NCBI GenBank assembly: GCA_910587175.1
Contig: CAJULH010000042.1
Span: 1-17,687 of the forward strand
Length of the DNA: 17,687 nt
From: Candidatus Gastranaerophilales bacterium
Lineage (GTDB): Bacteria > Cyanobacteriota > Vampirovibrionia > Gastranaerophilales > Gastranaerophilaceae
Direction: 5' to 3'
The notes under the pieces were generated by a model. The model saw only the letters and a list, made by a program, of their open reading frames with translations. It was not told the origin of the DNA and did no database searches. This document shows, in pieces, positions 1 to 7,370 of the stretch. The position numbers were made by a program, and so were the translations under genes. Numbering within the stretch: the stretch's first letter is position 1; each line of letters begins with the position of its first letter.

Positions 1-20
1 TTCTTTTCATCTTTAAACAT
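1..20 (-). CDS. Possible start of a divergent gene, cut by the window edge
   Basis: On the minus strand an ATG at 20-18 opens MFKDEK and runs off the window. It is preceded by an AAGGGG Shine-Dalgarno-like run (positions 30-25) four bases upstream, and by a TATAAT hexamer on the minus strand at 65-60. Only six codons are visible, so no function can be given. The case rests entirely on the ribosome-binding site and start arrangement, and on the fact that the next gene on the other strand starts at 82. Confidence 0.35.
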
Positions 21-45
21 ATTTCCCCTTTTTCAAAAAATAATG

Positions 46-51
46 TATAAT
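46..51 (+). promoter_or_regulatory. Putative -10 element for the response regulator gene
   Basis: A perfect TATAAT lies 30 bases before the ATG at 82. This predicts a start of transcription near 58 and a short leader of about 24 nt. No good -35 hexamer is visible 16-18 bases upstream. The 15 bases before the ATG show no Shine-Dalgarno sequence, so initiation would be SD-independent. In DNA this AT-rich a TATAAT can occur by chance. Confidence 0.4.
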
Positions 52-81
52 CTAACTTAATTATATTAGATAATTGAAATT

Positions 82-1521
82 ATGGCAAAAAAAGTTCTTA
101 TAATCGATGACAGTATTACTCAGTTAAGCAGTTTAAAAATATTTTTTAAACGTGCAGGCTTTGATGTAGAAACAGCACAAAACGGAGTTGAAGGGTTTGT
201 AAAAGTTTATAAAACTACTCCGGATTTAATAATATCAGATGTGCTTATGCCGCATTTAGGCGGTTTTCAACTGTGCCGGCTTTTAAAAAGCAACCCTGAA
301 ACAAAACAGATACCAATAATTGTGCTTACAGTGCTTGATAAAAAACTTGATAAATTCTGGGCATCACAGTCAGGTGCAGACAGATTTATACAAAAAGATT
401 CGGATTTTAAAAATATAATTCAAATAGCAGAAGAAATTTGCGAAGAACACCCTGTAAGCCAAAGATATAAAGATACCCTGAAAACTTTTGAATTTGACGA
501 AGAAGGCATAATTCCGCAGATTAATAAAATTTTGGATGATGCTTTGATGAAATCCACAATTACAAACAAATTCAGGGACTTAACAGACTACACAAGTGAT
601 GATAAGGTTATTGCAGACAAAATATTCAAGATTCTGTCTACAATTATTGAATATGAAGCTGCCTGCATATATTTCCATTCGCCTGATTATTCAATTAAAA
701 AAAGACTTATTTTTGATACCCAAAACTGCAAATTAAAAGATACGGTGTTTTTGGATATCTGGAGACAAATTTTGCCGGATTGCGTAGACCAGTTTGAAAT
801 TGAAACCGTAAGTACCAATGAAAGCGAAAACATTGTTGAAGATGCAGATGAGTTTCAATCCAGAAAAGAGTTTGATTTTTATTATGAAAATAACCTTATA
901 GGTAAGGTTTGCTTTTATTCTACCCAAAATGTCGAATGGAACAAATTAAAATTCATGCCTGCAGCAAAAACAGAATTAGATTTGTATTTAAGGCTTAAGT
1001 ATTTATATGTTAAAACCTGTTATTTATCTATAACGGATGAACTTACCAAACTATACACAAGACGTCATCTTGAAAGCGTTTTAGGGCAGGAATTTGAAAG
1101 AGCAAAAAGATACGGTACAATAATTTCCGTTGCAATGGCAGATATTGATGATTTCAAAAGCATCAATGATGCATATGGTCATCAGGCTGGGGATTATGTG
1201 CTTTCTGAAATTTCAAAAATATTTATGGAAACTTTAAGAAAGACGGATTTTGTATACAGATACGGCGGTGAAGAAATTTGCGTCCTTATGCCTGAAACCT
1301 GCATACAAAATGTTATTATGCCATTAGAAAGGCTCAGAAAAAATATCGAACATAAGCAATTCATATACAATGGCAAAAAAATACATGCTACAATCAGTAT
1401 TGGGGCTACCACGTATTCAAAAGATATGCGCTCATCTTCAGATTTAATAGAAAAATCCGATGCAGCTTTATACAAAGCAAAAAAGACGGGAAAAAATAAG
1501 GTAGTAGTTGAACATGAATGA
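82..1521 (+). CDS. Response regulator diguanylate cyclase (REC-GGDEF)
   Basis: A 479-residue cytoplasmic signalling protein predicted to make cyclic di-GMP from two GTP when its receiver domain is phosphorylated by a histidine kinase. The REC domain spans about residues 3-120: acidic pair D9/D10, phospho-acceptor D53 in the ISDVLMP motif, T83, and K105. Residues about 165-310 form a middle region with alternating strands and helices that I cannot assign; a GAF-like sensor fold is possible. The GGDEF domain runs from about 313 to 477 with TDELTKLYTRRHL, DIDDFKSIND and the signature GGEE at 395-398. The fifth signature position is I rather than F, but the catalytic acidic residues are present. 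RKTD at 386-389 sits five residues before GGEE and fits the RxxD product-inhibition site. Its stop codon overlaps the start of the CheW-domain gene, so the two are probably co-transcribed. Confidence 0.93.
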   Translation: MAKKVLIIDDSITQLSSLKIFFKRAGFDVETAQNGVEGFVKVYKTTPDLIISDVLMPHLGGFQLCRLLKSNPETKQIPIIVLTVLDKKLDKFWASQSGADRFIQKDSDFKNIIQIAEEICEEHPVSQRYKDTLKTFEFDEEGIIPQINKILDDALMKSTITNKFRDLTDYTSDDKVIADKIFKILSTIIEYEAACIYFHSPDYSIKKRLIFDTQNCKLKDTVFLDIWRQILPDCVDQFEIETVSTNESENIVEDADEFQSRKEFDFYYENNLIGKVCFYSTQNVEWNKLKFMPAAKTELDLYLRLKYLYVKTCYLSITDELTKLYTRRHLESVLGQEFERAKRYGTIISVAMADIDDFKSINDAYGHQAGDYVLSEISKIFMETLRKTDFVYRYGGEEICVLMPETCIQNVIMPLERLRKNIEHKQFIYNGKKIHATISIGATTYSKDMRSSSDLIEKSDAALYKAKKTGKNKVVVEHE

Positions 1522-2518
1522 AGTTGCAACAGCAGAAAACATTCAGGAAAATGACGTTTATATCTTTGTAAAAATAGGAAACTCTTCCTATGCTTTCCCC
1601 GCACTGAATGTATTAGAGATTATAAAGCTTGTAGAGCTTGAATACCCTGAAAAAATGCCGTCATATATTGCGGGCATACTTGATTACAAGGGTAAAATCA
1701 TCAATATCATTGACCTTAGAACAATTCTAAAAATAGATGTTAAAGAATATGATGTAAATACCCATATTTTAATAATTCAGAGCAAAGAAAGCATCTACGG
1801 TATTATTTCAGATGAAATTACTGATATTAAAAAAATAGATTCCGCCATAGTTTCCTCTCCTTCGTATTCTCTTATTGGCAGCTTTACAAAGGGAATTTAC
1901 CTGAACAATGGCGAAAGCATCGCTGTTATAAATTTAGAATCGCTTGAAAACTGGATAAGAACAAGCAATACAAACGAAACAAGCTTTAATGAAAAAGCAG
2001 CAAGACTTCTTCCAAGAGATATACGTTCAAAAGAAATTCTCCACCAAAGAAAACTTCAGCTTTTAGAAAAAACGCAAAATATCCCATACAAAAATATACA
2101 AAATAAAGATGCATATATCAGCTTTATTATAGGAAACAGTACATATTGTCTTGAAATTGCATATGTCGGCGGGTTTTACAAATATTCGGAAACAAAAATA
2201 ATCAAAATACCCTGCACACCAAATTTTGTAGCAGGCTTAATAAGTATAAAAGGCGATTATTTAACAGTAATAGATCTTAAAAGGTATTTTGACAACGAAC
2301 CTTCAAAAATTACAGACAAATCTACAATCATTGTAATCCAATCACAGGATTTTAAGGTCGGCTTTATTGCGGATGAAATATCTGCAAACTTAAATATCCA
2401 GGCAGGAGACTTATTCCCGAATAAAAATGAAGTCATAGAATATGTAAAAGACAACAAACTCTATCTTGTCTTAAACGTTGCAGAAATTTTAAACAACGAA
2501 AAAATATATGTCGGCTGA
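1514..2518 (+). CDS. Tandem CheW-domain protein
   Basis: A 334-residue protein made of two CheW (SH3-like) domains, at about residues 13-150 and 198-328. CheW domains couple chemoreceptors to the histidine kinase CheA in chemosensory arrays, including those that control type IV pili. The first domain shows VLEI then PSYIAGILDYKGKIINIIDL; the second shows PNFVAGLISIKGDYLTVIDL, both the usual CheW hallmark of a short turn followed by 'G.i...G....viDL'. There is no receiver domain, so it is not a classical CheV. I chose the ATG at 1514, which overlaps the previous gene by 8 nt; a TTG two codons earlier is the only longer alternative. The charged stretch at about 153-195 (RLLPRDIRSKEILHQRK) looks like a linker. 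Pairing with a GGDEF regulator suggests a surface motility or adhesion pathway, but no CheA or receptor is in the window. Confidence 0.88.
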   Translation: MNEVATAENIQENDVYIFVKIGNSSYAFPALNVLEIIKLVELEYPEKMPSYIAGILDYKGKIINIIDLRTILKIDVKEYDVNTHILIIQSKESIYGIISDEITDIKKIDSAIVSSPSYSLIGSFTKGIYLNNGESIAVINLESLENWIRTSNTNETSFNEKAARLLPRDIRSKEILHQRKLQLLEKTQNIPYKNIQNKDAYISFIIGNSTYCLEIAYVGGFYKYSETKIIKIPCTPNFVAGLISIKGDYLTVIDLKRYFDNEPSKITDKSTIIVIQSQDFKVGFIADEISANLNIQAGDLFPNKNEVIEYVKDNKLYLVLNVAEILNNEKIYVG

Positions 2519-2578
2519 TTTTATAAACTTGTAACAAAATCCTTGTATTTTTTTGAATAATCCTTAAAAGAAAATATT

Positions 2579-3157
2579 ATGAAAAATATATTAAAAATAT
2601 TAATACTCTTTCTTTTATTTGCATTTGGTACATCTTTGCAGACTTTTGCAAGCGAAAAAGAAACCTATGACGAAATTTATGAAAGGCTTGCGCCTGCAGA
2701 TTTTGAATATATATTCGGAATTGATCCTTATCAGGCAGAAGACTACACAAAATATATGTATTCACCTTATCCGCTCTTTCGTGTAGGAGTGCCGTTTATA
2801 TTTAAAGATATAAAAATCGAGCCGGGGTATTATATCCTGACCCCAAGAAAGAAAAACGGAAAAACATACGTGCTTTTTAAAGAACAGGGAAGGGTGAAAT
2901 ATCTTATCCCCGTATATGAAATAGATTTAGTAGACCCCCTGTTTTACGACCAGTATATTCCTGAAAAAAGAAAGGGATTTTGGGAAAAAGCAGGAGAAAA
3001 AACATCAAATTTCTTTGGAAGACTTTTCCCGCAAAAAACCCAAAGAATGCCGGCACCAAAAGCGTATATAGAGGTAAATGATATTGACAGGGAATACTTT
3101 CAGGTAATTTTATTCTATGGCACACAAAAATACTATATGCTTTTTCGCCAAAGATGA
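2579..3157 (+). CDS. Exported protein of unknown function
   Basis: A 192-residue protein I do not recognise. It begins with a Sec-type signal peptide: a K-rich start, a hydrophobic run ILILFLLFAFGTSL, and a likely cleavage after A24 (TFA|SEK). There is no lipobox cysteine. The mature part is rich in Y, F, P and K. It contains PGYYILTPRKKNGKTYVLFKE, which looks like small beta-strand turns, then a basic segment RKGFWEKAGEKTSNFFGRLFP and a final strand pair ending KYYMLFRQR. It heads a five-gene co-directional run, with 34 nt to the next gene, another exported protein. The ATG has no strong Shine-Dalgarno (only AAAAGAAAA upstream). The 60 bases before it contain no promoter I would defend. A cell-envelope role is inferred only from export. 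Confidence 0.8.
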   Translation: MKNILKILILFLLFAFGTSLQTFASEKETYDEIYERLAPADFEYIFGIDPYQAEDYTKYMYSPYPLFRVGVPFIFKDIKIEPGYYILTPRKKNGKTYVLFKEQGRVKYLIPVYEIDLVDPLFYDQYIPEKRKGFWEKAGEKTSNFFGRLFPQKTQRMPAPKAYIEVNDIDREYFQVILFYGTQKYYMLFRQR

Positions 3158-3190
3158 TAGAATAATTAAAAGAGGAAGCTAAGGAAAACA

Positions 3191-4138
3191 ATGAAGAAAA
3201 TTTTTATAATCTTTGCTCTGCTTATGTTTACTTTTTCAAATGCTTTTGCGGCAGGTGAAGTTAACAATGTGCTTTATACCGGGCAAAATCTTTTTGGTAT
3301 TGAAAAATCAGACAAGGCACAGATTAAAGAATTGCTAAACAACTTAAACAAATACTCAAACGAACATAATATAGCTGCACTAAAAGAATTTTACGCAAAA
3401 GACTACATAAGCTATGACGGGTTTAACCATAGTGCTTTTTTTGCAGCAATAGAGGAAACATTTAAGCTCTACCCCGATATTTCTTATAAAAGCAAAATAA
3501 AATCAGTAAATATTTTTGGAGACTGGGCAGCAGCTGAATTAATCGACACAACAATATCAAAAAAACAAACTGCAACCCAGGCTGTTATAAACAATCAACC
3601 CGTTTCAAACAAAGAAATAGAAGGCACAATGGAAAGCATTTGCCATTATGTTGTATATCTTAAAAAAGTTTCAAACAAATGGCAAATATATTCTGACAAT
3701 ATAATTACGGAAGAAACAGCAATTAAATACGGAAAAGCAACGGAAATAGATATGGAAGTCTTATCTCCCTTGATTGTAAAAGGAGGAGAAGAATACTGCA
3801 TCAGCCTGAATGTTGAAAATAAACCAAAAGGCGCCATTGTGCTTGCATCCCTCACAAGAGAAGAGATAAAATATCCTCCGGCTGCTCCTTCCGATATCTT
3901 TAGGAAGCTTCCAAAAGACGGCTCTTTGGAGCGCGTTGTAACCGCAAATAAAAAAGGTGTAAATGAATATTCTTTAGCATCAGTTGGTATTACAGAAATT
4001 TCTTTAAACGAAGAGAAAACTGCAATAAACTATGAAATGTCAGGCGTTGCGTTCTTGATGAAAAGGGTAAACGTTTATGCAAATAGAAACGCCATAAATG
4101 AACAATATCTTAATAAAACGTTGAAGAAAGACTTATAA
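3191..4138 (+). CDS. Exported protein with an NTF2-like domain
   Basis: A 315-residue protein with a clear signal peptide (MKKIFIIFALLMFTF, cleavage after AFA at residue 20, no lipobox). Residues about 42-150 resemble the NTF2-like/SnoaL or DUF4440 fold. There is a helix IKELLNNLNKYSNEHNIAAL, then EFYAKDYISYDG, a second helix with AFFAAIEETFKLYPDISYKS, then paired strands around FGDWAAAELIDTT and the closing strand CHYVVYLKKVSNKWQIYSDN. This fold binds small ligands or acts as a structural module; no catalytic residues can be named. Residues about 165-300 form a second beta-rich region of unknown type. A ribosome-binding site AAGGA lies seven bases before the ATG. The gene ends 5 nt before lspA, so translation is probably coupled. 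The family call comes from the pattern of secondary structure and aromatic residues and is moderate. Confidence 0.75.
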   Translation: MKKIFIIFALLMFTFSNAFAAGEVNNVLYTGQNLFGIEKSDKAQIKELLNNLNKYSNEHNIAALKEFYAKDYISYDGFNHSAFFAAIEETFKLYPDISYKSKIKSVNIFGDWAAAELIDTTISKKQTATQAVINNQPVSNKEIEGTMESICHYVVYLKKVSNKWQIYSDNIITEETAIKYGKATEIDMEVLSPLIVKGGEEYCISLNVENKPKGAIVLASLTREEIKYPPAAPSDIFRKLPKDGSLERVVTANKKGVNEYSLASVGITEISLNEEKTAINYEMSGVAFLMKRVNVYANRNAINEQYLNKTLKKDL

Positions 4139-4143
4139 ACCCT

Positions 4144-4632
4144 ATGCCAAAAGATAAAAGAGCCTTTATTTTTTATATCATAACAAGCATAGTGCTTTGG
4201 CAGTTTGGAATATCAATCAGGGATTTATGTTTAAAGCCCGACATACAGTTTTCAACGGAAAACAATCCTGTGTTTTCTTTTGTATATTTAAAAAATACAG
4301 GCGGGGCTTTCAGTATTTTTAATGACCATACAAATTTGCTTTCAGCATTTGGCATAACAGCCCTTATCTGCATATTGATTTACGCATACAAAAAGCTGGA
4401 ATTCCACCAAAAATTCAAGATATTGACCCTTATATGTTTAACATCCGGAATATTGGGAAACCTGGCTGAAAGATTAAAAGAAGGATACGTAATAGATTTT
4501 ATAAAATTAAACTTTATAAATTTTGCAGTTTTTAATTTCTTTGATATTCTGATAACGGTATCAATTATTTTACTTGCAGGATTAATAATTTATGAAGAAA
4601 TTAGAAAACACTATAGAAAACATAAGGATTGA
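4144..4632 (+). CDS. lspA: Lipoprotein signal peptidase (signal peptidase II), divergent
   Basis: A 162-residue inner-membrane aspartyl protease of family A8. It would cut the signal peptide from prolipoproteins after diacylglyceryl transfer to the lipobox cysteine. Length and four hydrophobic segments (about residues 8-26, 63-82, 91-108, 132-149) match the family. Conserved blocks are present: NTGGAFSIF at 51-59, GNLAERL at 105-111, and VIDFI...FNFFD at 117-134. Two usually conserved aspartates are changed. The catalytic Asp of GNxxDR is Glu (E109, codon gaa at 4468-4470), and the Asp often found at the end of the first segment (LDQ) is Trp (LWQ, W19). The second catalytic Asp, D134, is kept. 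The gene starts 5 nt after the previous stop, and its end overlaps the pseudouridine synthase gene by 41 nt. Family membership is secure; normal activity is not proven. Confidence 0.88.
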   Translation: MPKDKRAFIFYIITSIVLWQFGISIRDLCLKPDIQFSTENNPVFSFVYLKNTGGAFSIFNDHTNLLSAFGITALICILIYAYKKLEFHQKFKILTLICLTSGILGNLAERLKEGYVIDFIKLNFINFAVFNFFDILITVSIILLAGLIIYEEIRKHYRKHKD

Positions 4633-5530
4633 TACTGCAATTACAGAACTTTCCCCCGAATATGACCTTAATTTTACAAGATCTAAAATTCAAAAGATGA
4701 TAGAAAATGGTAAAATTAAAGTGAATTCAAAAACCGTAAAATCTTCATATAAGCTGAAAGCAGGAGATATTATAGAAATTGATAAAAAGGAAGATGATGA
4801 TAAAAACATACTTCCTGAAAAGATTGATTTGGATGTGGTTTATGAAGATGATTATTTACTTTTAATAAACAAACAAAAAGGAATTTTAACCCACCCGACT
4901 CCATTAAATAAGACAGGCACTTTAGTGAATGCACTTTTGTACTACGGATGTGCTCTTTCCGATATTCAGGGGCAGGAAAGAAGAGGAATAATCCACAGAC
5001 TGGATAAAAATACATCGGGACTTATATTAATTGCAAAGACAAATGAAGCCCACCTGAATCTGCAGGAGCAGATTCAAACCAAAACAGCAAAAAGAAAGTA
5101 TCTCGCTGTAGTACACGGTATTATTGAAGAAGATAACGGTGTTATAGATAAACCGCTTGTACATTATATGCAAAAAACCGTAAAGATGAATATTGCAAAA
5201 GAAAACGAAGGACTAAAGGCTGTTACGATTTACGGGGTTTTAGAAAGATTTGAAGACCTGACTTTGCTTGAAGTGGAATTAAAAACAGGAAGAACGCACC
5301 AGATAAGATGTCATATGTCATCAATAAACCATCCTGTATATGGCGACACATTATACGGTGCAAAAGGTTTTAGGAGTAAAATAAATTTAAAGACAACAGA
5401 ACAGCTTTTAATGTCTTATTATATTAAATTTACACACCCGAAAACCGGTGATATAATGGAGTTTAAATTAGATGAAAACAGATACGATAAAGATTTTAAA
5501 AAATTTTTTACTACGGTAAGAAAACAATAA
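4592..5530 (+). CDS. rluD: 23S rRNA pseudouridine synthase, RluA/RluD family
   Basis: A 312-residue cytoplasmic enzyme that isomerises specific uridines in large-subunit rRNA to pseudouridine. An S4 RNA-binding domain covers about residues 12-65, with FTRSKIQKMIENGKIKVN and SYKLKAGDIIEI. The catalytic RluA-type domain follows from about 78 to 300. It has VVYEDDYLLLINKQKGILTH, the active-site motif GIIHRLDKNTSGLILIAKT with catalytic D138, and the downstream LKTGRTHQIRCHMSSINHPVYGD block split over residues about 230-252. It is full length for the family. The ATG at 4592 lies inside lspA; starting there keeps the complete S4 domain, and an AGG lies 11 bases upstream. The 41 nt overlap with lspA matches the common lspA-rluD adjacency in bacteria and implies translational coupling. 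RluD is the best name from domain order, but the RluA-family paralogue cannot be fixed from one sequence. Confidence 0.9.
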   Translation: MKKLENTIENIRIDTAITELSPEYDLNFTRSKIQKMIENGKIKVNSKTVKSSYKLKAGDIIEIDKKEDDDKNILPEKIDLDVVYEDDYLLLINKQKGILTHPTPLNKTGTLVNALLYYGCALSDIQGQERRGIIHRLDKNTSGLILIAKTNEAHLNLQEQIQTKTAKRKYLAVVHGIIEEDNGVIDKPLVHYMQKTVKMNIAKENEGLKAVTIYGVLERFEDLTLLEVELKTGRTHQIRCHMSSINHPVYGDTLYGAKGFRSKINLKTTEQLLMSYYIKFTHPKTGDIMEFKLDENRYDKDFKKFFTTVRKQ

Positions 5531-5539
5531 GGGGATAAT

Positions 5540-5770
5540 ATGTTTGAACTTTCTGTATATACTGTTTCTTATTTCGCCGCAGGATTTTTATGCGGGATTA
5601 TTTTAATGTTATTTGTCATTAAAAATCTAAAAAAAGAACAATCTCTTTTGAAAAGAAAATATGAAAAAACATCAATCGGCGCGGACGATTCAGAACTTCG
5701 TGTAAAAACACTTGAAAATAAAATAAAAACTCTTGAAGCAGCTCTTGAAAAAAGTTTGAAGAAGGATTAA
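5540..5770 (+). CDS. Small membrane-anchored coiled-coil protein
   Basis: A 76-residue protein I do not recognise. One N-terminal transmembrane segment spans about residues 9-28 (FAAGFLCGIILMLFVI). Lysine-rich residues follow, then a heptad-like charged helix from about 51 to 74 with LENKIKTLEAALEKSL. The topology suggests a small inner-membrane protein whose C-terminal coil may pair with itself or a partner in the cytoplasm. An AGGGGAT Shine-Dalgarno lies six bases before the ATG, which supports translation. It follows the pseudouridine synthase gene by 9 nt and closes the co-directional run. It ends 43 nt from the convergent trkH. That gap shows no convincing GC-rich terminator, only AT-rich partial repeats. 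Confidence 0.72.
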   Translation: MFELSVYTVSYFAAGFLCGIILMLFVIKNLKKEQSLLKRKYEKTSIGADDSELRVKTLENKIKTLEAALEKSLKKD

Positions 5771-5813
5771 GCTGTTTATTTTGTTAAATACTTTTTAAAT
5801 AAAATGACCAGTT

Positions 5814-7271
5814 TTACTTCTTTATTGCCCACATATCTTTGTGCAAAATGGCAAGAAACGGAATTAATTCAAGTCTTCCTATAAGCATATTAAACATAAA
5901 GATAAATTTTGTTGCGGTATTCAAATCATCAAAACTGCCCATTGGTCCCAATGCTCCAAACCCAGGACCTATATTCCCAAGCGTTGCAATAGAACCGACA
6001 ACTGCAATTGTGGAATTTTGTTCTATGAATCCTGTAATAAACGCAGTAATGCCAAAAAGTGCAAAATAGAAAATAACAAATGCCATTATCTGTTGTGCAG
6101 TCTCAGAGCTTACAACACCGCCTTCAAGACGGATAGGGTAAACACCATTTGGATGCATAATTTTATTTAGTTCTCTTTTAATATATTTAAATACAAATAT
6201 CCACCTTGTAATTTTTAATCCGCCGCAGGCAGAAATCGCTGAAGCACTCACAAACATTGCCATAAAAAGAAGAAGCTTGCTTGAAAAATCCCAGGAGGCA
6301 AAATCAACAGAGGCAAAGCCCGTGGATGTCATAATACTCACGGTTTGAAAAAGCCCCGCCAGTATACCATCTTTTGGTGCATAGCCGGAATTTATACAAA
6401 GAGAAAATGCAATAAGACAACCAATTAAAAGAGTTACAAGCACATATGTAATAAACTCTTCACTTTTAAACGGCGCCCTGAATTTTCCCTGAATAAAAAA
6501 TTTATACAAAATAATGAAGTTTGTACCCGCCAAGAAAGCAAATATCATTATAATAACAGTTATAAGATTGCTCCCGTATCCTATTGTACTATCTGCATTC
6601 GGCGAAAAACCGCCGGCACCGACTGTTGAAAATGAGGTGCAGATACTATGGAAAAAATCAAGCCCGGCAATTTTCAAAACAATGATTTGTAATAACGTAA
6701 GGCTCATATATATTGCCCAAAGCCAGCTTGCCGTGTGACGAACTCTTGGCGTTACTTTTTCTTCAACAGGATTTGGAGATTCGGCGAAAAACATTTGCCG
6801 TCCTGCAACTGAAAACTTCGGCAAAATTGCAATAAACAATACTATAATTCCCATACCGCCGAACCACTGCGTCATAGAACGGTAAAAGAAAAATGTTTTA
6901 GGATAAACAGAAAAATCCTTAAGGATTGTAGCGCCCGTTGTAGAAATACCGGAAACTGCTTCAAATAAAGAATTTACAATACCAAGATTATAAAAAATAT
7001 ACGGCACCGCAGCAACAAGTGCAAAAAATACCCATGCAAAAAACGCTGTCGCAAGAGCTTCAGCCTTATTTATTGTGTCTATATCTTTTTCAGATGCTTT
7101 ATTCAGTGAAAATATACCGCCAAAACCAAGAGACACAAGGCATCCTGATATAAATGGCAAAATTGAAGAATATTCTTTATAAAAAAGTGCAAAAATAACA
7201 GGTAAAAGCATTATAAGTGCCACATACCTTAACATTATCCCGACTGTATTTATTACAACGTATAGTCTCAT
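5814..7271 (-). CDS. trkH: Trk/Ktr-type potassium transporter membrane subunit TrkH
   Basis: A 485-residue integral membrane protein forming the K+ translocation path of a Trk system. The four pore-loop repeats of the SKT superfamily are all visible, each carrying the filter glycine: STTGAT (110-115), STVGAGG (215-221), TSTGFA (315-320) and LGNIGPG (431-437). The intramembrane segment between repeats 3 and 4 has the expected small-residue run before GGLKITRW (350-357). About ten hydrophobic helices agree with the family, and the length is typical for TrkH. It lies 305 bp downstream of trkA on the same strand, which encodes the matching cytoplasmic regulator. The ATG at 7271 has only a weak AGAG upstream. 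The unusually long gap to trkA is explained by the candidate toxin-antitoxin locus, so trkH may have its own promoter or depend on readthrough. Confidence 0.94.
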   Translation of the reverse strand: MRLYVVINTVGIMLRYVALIMLLPVIFALFYKEYSSILPFISGCLVSLGFGGIFSLNKASEKDIDTINKAEALATAFFAWVFFALVAAVPYIFYNLGIVNSLFEAVSGISTTGATILKDFSVYPKTFFFYRSMTQWFGGMGIIVLFIAILPKFSVAGRQMFFAESPNPVEEKVTPRVRHTASWLWAIYMSLTLLQIIVLKIAGLDFFHSICTSFSTVGAGGFSPNADSTIGYGSNLITVIIMIFAFLAGTNFIILYKFFIQGKFRAPFKSEEFITYVLVTLLIGCLIAFSLCINSGYAPKDGILAGLFQTVSIMTSTGFASVDFASWDFSSKLLLFMAMFVSASAISACGGLKITRWIFVFKYIKRELNKIMHPNGVYPIRLEGGVVSSETAQQIMAFVIFYFALFGITAFITGFIEQNSTIAVVGSIATLGNIGPGFGALGPMGSFDDLNTATKFIFMFNMLIGRLELIPFLAILHKDMWAIKK

Positions 7272-7294
7272 ATTTTTCTCTTTTTAAAAACCTG

Positions 7295-7322
7295 TTGAAA
7301 TATTAAATAAATGATTTATAAT
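7295..7322 (+). promoter_or_regulatory. Consensus promoter for a plus-strand antisense RNA
   Basis: TTGAAA at 7295-7300 and a perfect TATAAT at 7317-7322 are separated by 16 bases, close to the vegetative sigma consensus. It points to the right, opposite to trkA and trkH, and predicts transcription from about 7329. No plus-strand protein gene lies downstream. Instead there is an intrinsic terminator about 100 bases further on, which argues for a short RNA. Promoter-like matches are common in AT-rich DNA, so the linked terminator is the main support. Confidence 0.6.
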
Positions 7323-7336
7323 ATAGATAAGCCCAA

Positions 7337-7370
7337 AGGGCGAGCGGCTGGTAACCGCCCATTATGCCCT
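7337..7370 (-). other. GC-rich stem-loop after the small hydrophobic ORF
   Basis: Read on the minus strand, AGGGC (7370-7366) pairs with GCCCT (7341-7337), and inside it GGGCGG (7360-7355) pairs with CCGCTC (7347-7342) through one G-U. There is a 5-nt bulge ATAAT and a 7-nt loop. The pairing is better on the minus strand, where a G-U replaces an A/C mismatch, so selection may act on the toxin mRNA 3' end. It is not followed by a clean U-run, so it is more likely a stabilising or target structure than a strong terminator. Confidence 0.5.

Noticed and set aside
1194..1604. 136-codon minus-strand open frame across the GGDEF/CheW junction
   Set aside because: It runs opposite two well-supported genes, shows no family motif or start signal, and is explained by codon bias of the plus-strand genes.
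5055..5076. Perfect 9-bp inverted repeat with a 4-base loop inside the pseudouridine synthase gene
   Set aside because: It falls in a coding stretch that reads LNLQEQIQ, has no T-run and sits mid-gene. A chance hairpin from repeated Gln/Ile codons is sufficient explanation.
5771..5813. Shared terminator between the small coiled-coil gene and convergent trkH
   Set aside because: Only imperfect AT-only repeats are present; no stem with GC content or a proper U-run can be drawn.
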